From positions 13,493,237 through 13,557,236 of the forward strand of contig OX388307.1 of the NCBI GenBank assembly GCA_947579605.1: DNA of 64,000 nucleotides. Direction: 5' to 3'. The translations under genes were made by a program, and so were the position numbers. This document shows positions 59,745 through 64,000 of the stretch, one piece after another. This DNA comes from Athripsodes cinereus (taxonomy: Eukaryota > Arthropoda > Insecta > Trichoptera > Leptoceridae). Numbering within the stretch: the stretch's first letter is position 1; the number at the start of each line of letters is the position of its first letter. The notes beneath the pieces are model-generated. The model was not told the DNA's origin and ran no database searches. It worked only from the letters and a program-made list of their open reading frames with translations.

Positions 59745-59933
59745 AGTTCGTCGGTAGCCTGGAGATAGAGTCTCGGCCTTGTGAACGTGGGGTCCGTGGT
59801 TCGATACCAGGTACCGGCAAACTCCCCTTTCACGACACAAGCTTTTAGTAGCTTACTGTGAAAGGTGTATAAGGTTGTATTTGGGTTCATAACAAAACCC
59901 AGATATATCTTTTTTTAAAAAAAAAAAAAAAAA
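59745..59933 (+). mobile_element. tRNA-derived SINE with A-rich tail
   Basis: 59750-59818 resembles a whole tRNA: acceptor arms gtcggta (59750-59756) and taccggc (59812-59818) pair over 7 bp with one G-U. The B box ggttcgatacc is at 59798-59808, and the loop cttgtga carries a TGT anticodon position. The anticodon stem does not pair, so it is not functional. The SINE body ends aaacccagatatatct and a long A tract. Confidence 0.75.
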
Positions 59934-60090
59934 CAACCTTTGGACCGAAGGGTGGCACCCCCACCAAACGCGTCGCGCTTTACTTGATTACGTTTTTAAT
60001 TTGAATAGTTGAATTGGTTTTGTTTTAACAATGGTTTTAGGATAAAGCATATTGAAACATAGATAAATTAGTGAAAAATAAATTACTCAC

Positions 60091-60126
60091 TAAAATCTGC
60101 ACTAAATATTTTAATTTCTCTTCCAT
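60091..60126 (-). other. Candidate first coding exon of an unknown minus-strand gene
   Basis: An ATG at 60126 followed by 12 codons (MEEKLKYLVQIL) and a strong donor gtgagt at 60085-60090. An upstream tttttttag could be a 5' acceptor. It would be divergent from the zinc-finger gene. No downstream exon was identified, so this may be chance. Confidence 0.22.
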
Positions 60127-60229
60127 TTCACTTCTTGAACTAAAAAAATATGATTTTCTATTTTGAAAAATTGTATAAGACAAGAATACACCATAATTAT
60201 GATTAACTTCGCAATTGTTTTGGCAACCG

Positions 60230-60666
60230 TCATCACTCAAACGTCAAGGTAACCGATAATCACCTTGCTATGATTTTGGTTATTCGGTTGATCACCCGGC
60301 GATATACTGAACGAAACAGTGCGAGTCGTCGGATGACTAGCTCCGGGCGTGTGAACGGATAGAGCGTCGTCGAGTGATCAGGTGATCACTCGGTGACTGT
60401 CTGAACGCACCCTAGTATTATTTAAATGTCAAACAGGTGATCGTTTCGTTGCATTTTCACTTGTCGGAATAAGCGAAATTTGTTGGAAGTTTATTTTCGT
60501 TTCGTACGATTCTACGAACGTTTGAGAAATAGAAGTGAAAATCGATTTATACTTCAATAATGCGGTCAAAAATAGTTTCCGTTGACGCTATCAAACTCAG
60601 AGTTTGTATTATTTTATACATTGATTTTTTTATATATATTTATGTTATTATTTTTCTGTAAATATT
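60230..60666 (+). promoter_or_regulatory. Upstream region of the zinc-finger gene
   Basis: A GC-richer repeat-like stretch (gtgatcaggtgatcactcgg at about 60375) precedes a probable 5' UTR (from about 60480). No TATA element is clear. Exact start site unknown. Confidence 0.35.
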
Positions 60667-63600
60667 ATGGATTTAACTTTACAGATGAAACATATCCTTG
60701 AACAAATGCATTTCTTACCACGCAAAGAACAAAAGGAAGTAATATGCTATGTTCTAGAAAGTGTCAAAAATCTTAGAACACTAATTAACCTAAATAGTGG
60801 TAAACTTAAACAAAGATATTTATTGTCCACAAGATGTATAGCAAAATATAAAAATATTGATGGATATTATAGATATGTAATACGCAGGAAAGAATATGGT
60901 TTGCAGGCCAAAACATCAAACCTACATAAGTCTCACCAGGATGACACTAGTGTCTTAGATGAGTCTGATGAAGAAGAAAGAATTTGTAATGATGAGAATA
61001 TTTTGGGAAATAATGAAACACTAGAACCTGCTCAAGATTTCAAAAGATTATTGGTTTTTAAAGGTATTTCCAAACAAGACAAATGCAATTACAATATTCC
61101 TTGTAACATTTGTGGTGATGTTTCTGACAATTATATCAATATCACAACTCACCTTTTCAATCATTCTGGTGCATCGATTTCTTGCTATAAATGTAAACAG
61201 TCATTTAACAATTTGTCTATGTATAAAATACATTGCAACAATGACTGTTCTCAATATATTAATGTGACTTCTGATGAATTACTTCAACATCTTACAAGTA
61301 TTGTGAAAAAGTTTGGGCAGAAAACCGAGTCTGGATATCACTGCCCATATTGCGCTTATGGGTAAGTTTATCTACACAGATCATACTATGCATATTGTGT
61401 TTAAACTAAACCATAGATTTTTATATATAATACCTAGATGGAGTACTCGTATATATTTTCATTGTAATAAAGTGAGGCACCATTTTTCGGCACTTTTGAC
61501 AGAACGGTTGACGAAAAAAAGTGTGGTAAATCGCTAAAAACATCAACAAGAACTTCAAAAAATGTCCAATTACGTTTATATAAATGTAAAAATGATATAT
61601 TTTTATAAAAATGCGAGAAATAGTCCATAAAATGTAGGAAACACCACACGCTTTCGCCAACCGTTCTGTCAAAATTCATAGATTTTTTGCCTCACTTTTG
61701 TAAACCAGTCAGGGTTCTAGGTTTTGTATGGAATTCTGTGAACTAAACGTATTTCATCACATCCTGAAAACGAAATACTATTAAAACTCAATATTTATGA
61801 TTTTTTTATCTTGCCAGTGAATTGCCTGATATATTGTGAACTTCGCACAAGCTTTCTTCTCTCTTGTATTTTTTGTTAACATGTTAAAAACATATACATT
61901 AATAAATACATTATATGAAAAAAAAATATTGAGCAGCATGATCTGGGTGATTTTGTATGGACCAAGTGTACTAAAAAAAATATATATTCTTTTGTAGTTT
62001 TTTCAAACCTTTTAATCTTAGACGTCACATGAAGAATGCATGTATTGCAAATAAAATATATCAGTGTGTTGATTGTAATGCAAAATTCAATAATGAAGTC
62101 AAATACAGTGAACATTTACAGGTATGTAACTTTTGGTTGATATTTATTTTATTGTTATATTAACTCATTAAAATGTTAATTTTATAACCTTTGTGTACAT
62201 TTTCAGCAACACAGCAACTACAAATGTTTGAAATGTGATTCATATTTCCCATGTAAAAATTTGTTGAAGATACACAACCGATCTCATCACAAGGTAAATA
62301 GATTTTCTTTTAATATTTATAAAATTGCAATAAAGTTTTGATGTTCAATATAGTTCTATCACAAAGCAATTTATTTTAAATAATAATACTCTATGTAGGT
62401 ACGTAATATACTTGAACAGTTTAGCACATAATCAGATGACTACTTCAGATGAGTACTGAATTACTAATAAGGCTTCTAAAATGTGACATTTTTGTAATGT
62501 TTGCGCTCCAACTGTGAATTTTGTGGTGATTTTATTCACAAAAATGGTTGCTAAAAAGCAGAACTTTATTAAATATTTAATTGATGTGTTTCATAAAAAT
62601 ATTCTGAAATTTCACATTACACCTTCTTTTGTTTAAAGAGGATAAATAAATAACAGTAAAAGGTGAAAATGCCCATAATAGTGGATATAGATAAATAGAT
62701 ATTATAATAATTATATGTAAAAAAACTAAAAATTATATATAGGTAATAATTATAAGTAAAAAACTATTGTTCTCAAATGTATGGCAATGCACATATCTTT
62801 TGTATTTCAACCATTTTCTCTTCAATTCATTAGTATTATGGAAAGTAAAAATTCACAATCATACTTATGTCTAACGATTACAATTATATGAAACACACAT
62901 GATTTTAAGGCACCATCAGAGGGCATATGTTTCGCTTTAGAAGCGTACATAAATTCATAATAATGTCATGTAGGTGGTAATATGTAGCAGTCATTTATTG
63001 GCCGGTTTCAATAATCTATCTATCCGCTACTGTCGATTGAAATCTATTGTGTTCTATATTTTAAATCATACATTTCAAACGACAGTCACAGATAGATAGG
63101 TTATTGAAACCGGCCATATATCGACTACAGTAACATATCTTGTCTTTTGTAGGCTCCTAAAAATGAATACAAATGTGAATTGTGCAATGTCAAATTTAAA
63201 AACAGACTTCAGTTTAGAGAACACGTCGCTATACATAGAAATGACAAGGAGCTACATCCAGGTAACCTTTTTATTTTATTTTACAGCAACCTAGTCGTAG
63301 AGGTTTAGAACTATTATTCTAAATTCTCTATTTGTATACTGATATGATTTTTATTTTATGGTCCTTTTAGTTGAAAAGTTTTGGAGAGTATGGTGTAAAG
63401 TATGCAATGTTAGCTTCTTCGATTTCTTCACTTACAATAGACATTGTACACGGAAAAGTCACCTCTCCAAAGTAACTGATGATAAAGAATTACTAAACAT
63501 GAAAACTTTTATGTGTGTCAAATGCGGACAAATATTTATGACAAAAGAAGCTCTTACTACACATTGCACTAGGATACATAGTTACAAAGGTACTTGCACC

Positions 63601-64000
63601 ACTTATATTTGCAAAGATACTTATAAATATCACTTGAAGGAAAAAGTGCAATAGTATGATTAAATACGAAACCGAAATCATTCTTATTTTTTAAATTACA
63701 TATTTCTTTATTTTAGCTAAAGTAACCTGTGAAAAGTGTCCATACACAACAATATCCAAAGTCAGTTTGAATCGACATCTGCAAACTCATATTAGTGGTG
63801 TGAAGAAGAATTTCTTCTGCCATCAATGTCCATCAACTTTTTCATCCTCCTCATCTCTCAAGGATCACATAACATCTGTACATCAAGAGGTCAGTTCTCT
63901 GAGATACTTGACATTTCAGTATTTTAATTTGTGGATATTTTCAGACTACCTATATCTGTTTTTTTTCTAGGAAAGAAAATTTACGTGTGATTCATGTCCG
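60667..64000 (+). CDS. C2H2 zinc-finger protein, first 479 codons (continues off right edge)
   Basis: A probable nuclear DNA- or RNA-binding protein; I cannot name the gene. Exons: 60667-61361, 61998-62121, 62207-62293, 63153-63261, 63371-63589, 63717-63889, 63971-64000 and on. All junctions are GT-AG and keep one frame (phases 2, 0, 0, 1, 1, 0). Residues 1-150 hold no finger; this part starts MDLTLQMKHILEQM and has an acidic stretch (LDESDEEER). Then come about ten C2H2-type units, such as YKCLKCDSYFPCKNLLKIH, YKCELCNVKFKNRLQFREH and FFCHQCPSTFSSSSSLKDH. The third, split by intron 1, ends His-x4-Cys (RRHMKNAC). An eleventh begins at the window edge (FTCDSCP). There are no canonical TGEKP linkers, so the fingers are an insect-type irregular array. 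Introns 1 and 3 hold MITEs. Confidence 0.9.
61471..61696. mobile_element. MITE in zinc-finger intron 1
   Basis: agtgaggca and ttttgacagaacggttg at the left recur inverted at the right (caaccgttctgtcaaaa ... tgcctcact). About 226 bp, no coding capacity. Target duplication unclear. Confidence 0.8.
63000..63115. mobile_element. Short hairpin MITE in zinc-finger intron 3
   Basis: ggccggtttcaataatctat and ataggttattgaaaccggcc are inverted ends; the arms continue through cgattgaaat / atttcaaacg. 116 bp in total. Confidence 0.85.

Noticed and set aside
1..64000. CRISPR array, prokaryotic operon or defence island
   Set aside because: The sequence is spliced eukaryotic DNA; the tandem repeats lack spacer structure.

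Overview
This is a window of nuclear genomic DNA from an animal, almost certainly an insect. It is AT-rich, with long gene-poor stretches, genes split by short GT-AG introns, and very many interspersed repeats. The protein sequences (a glob1-like globin, an insect-type ribosomal protein L38, deoxyhypusine hydroxylase, a C2H2 zinc-finger protein) fit an insect. The LINE tails and MITEs look lepidopteran-like to me, but I cannot fix the order from sequence alone.

Layout. 1-1044: the 5' part of a minus-strand deoxyhypusine hydroxylase (DOHH) gene running off the left edge. 1045-1244: a 200-N assembly gap. 1245-2070: a ~229-bp satellite that continues into the gap, followed by a decayed Ty3/Gypsy relic. 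2.6-7.9 kb: SINE and LINE fragments, including a head-to-head pair of tRNA-like repeats. 7888-9179: an apparently intact DD41D Tc1/mariner-type transposon. 9.2-51 kb: essentially gene-free. It holds two ~3.75-kb copies, in opposite orientation (18.6-22.4 kb and 35.2-39.0 kb), of a terminal-inverted-repeat (TIR) element with a dead LINE and a SINE inside it. It also holds several hAT MITEs with clean 8-bp target duplications, foldback MITEs, and LINE 3' ends. 51.0-52.5 kb: a complete three-coding-exon globin gene (+). 54.7-57.5 kb: a complete four-exon RpL38 gene (-), convergent with the globin. 57.7-60.0 kb: a broken LINE, MITEs and a tRNA-derived SINE. 60.7-64.0 kb: the 5' seven exons of a long C2H2 zinc-finger gene (+), running off the right edge.

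The four genes are unrelated in role: eIF5A hypusination, heme/oxygen biology, the ribosome, and nucleic-acid binding. Nothing suggests an operon-like unit. The most unusual content is in the mobile DNA: a DNA-type element that has duplicated a captured dead LINE and SINE as cargo; a SINE that shares its 3' tail with a LINE seen in the same window; and recurrent head-to-head tRNA-like foldbacks. All exon boundaries were read by eye from splice consensus, frame and family knowledge; no search was run.
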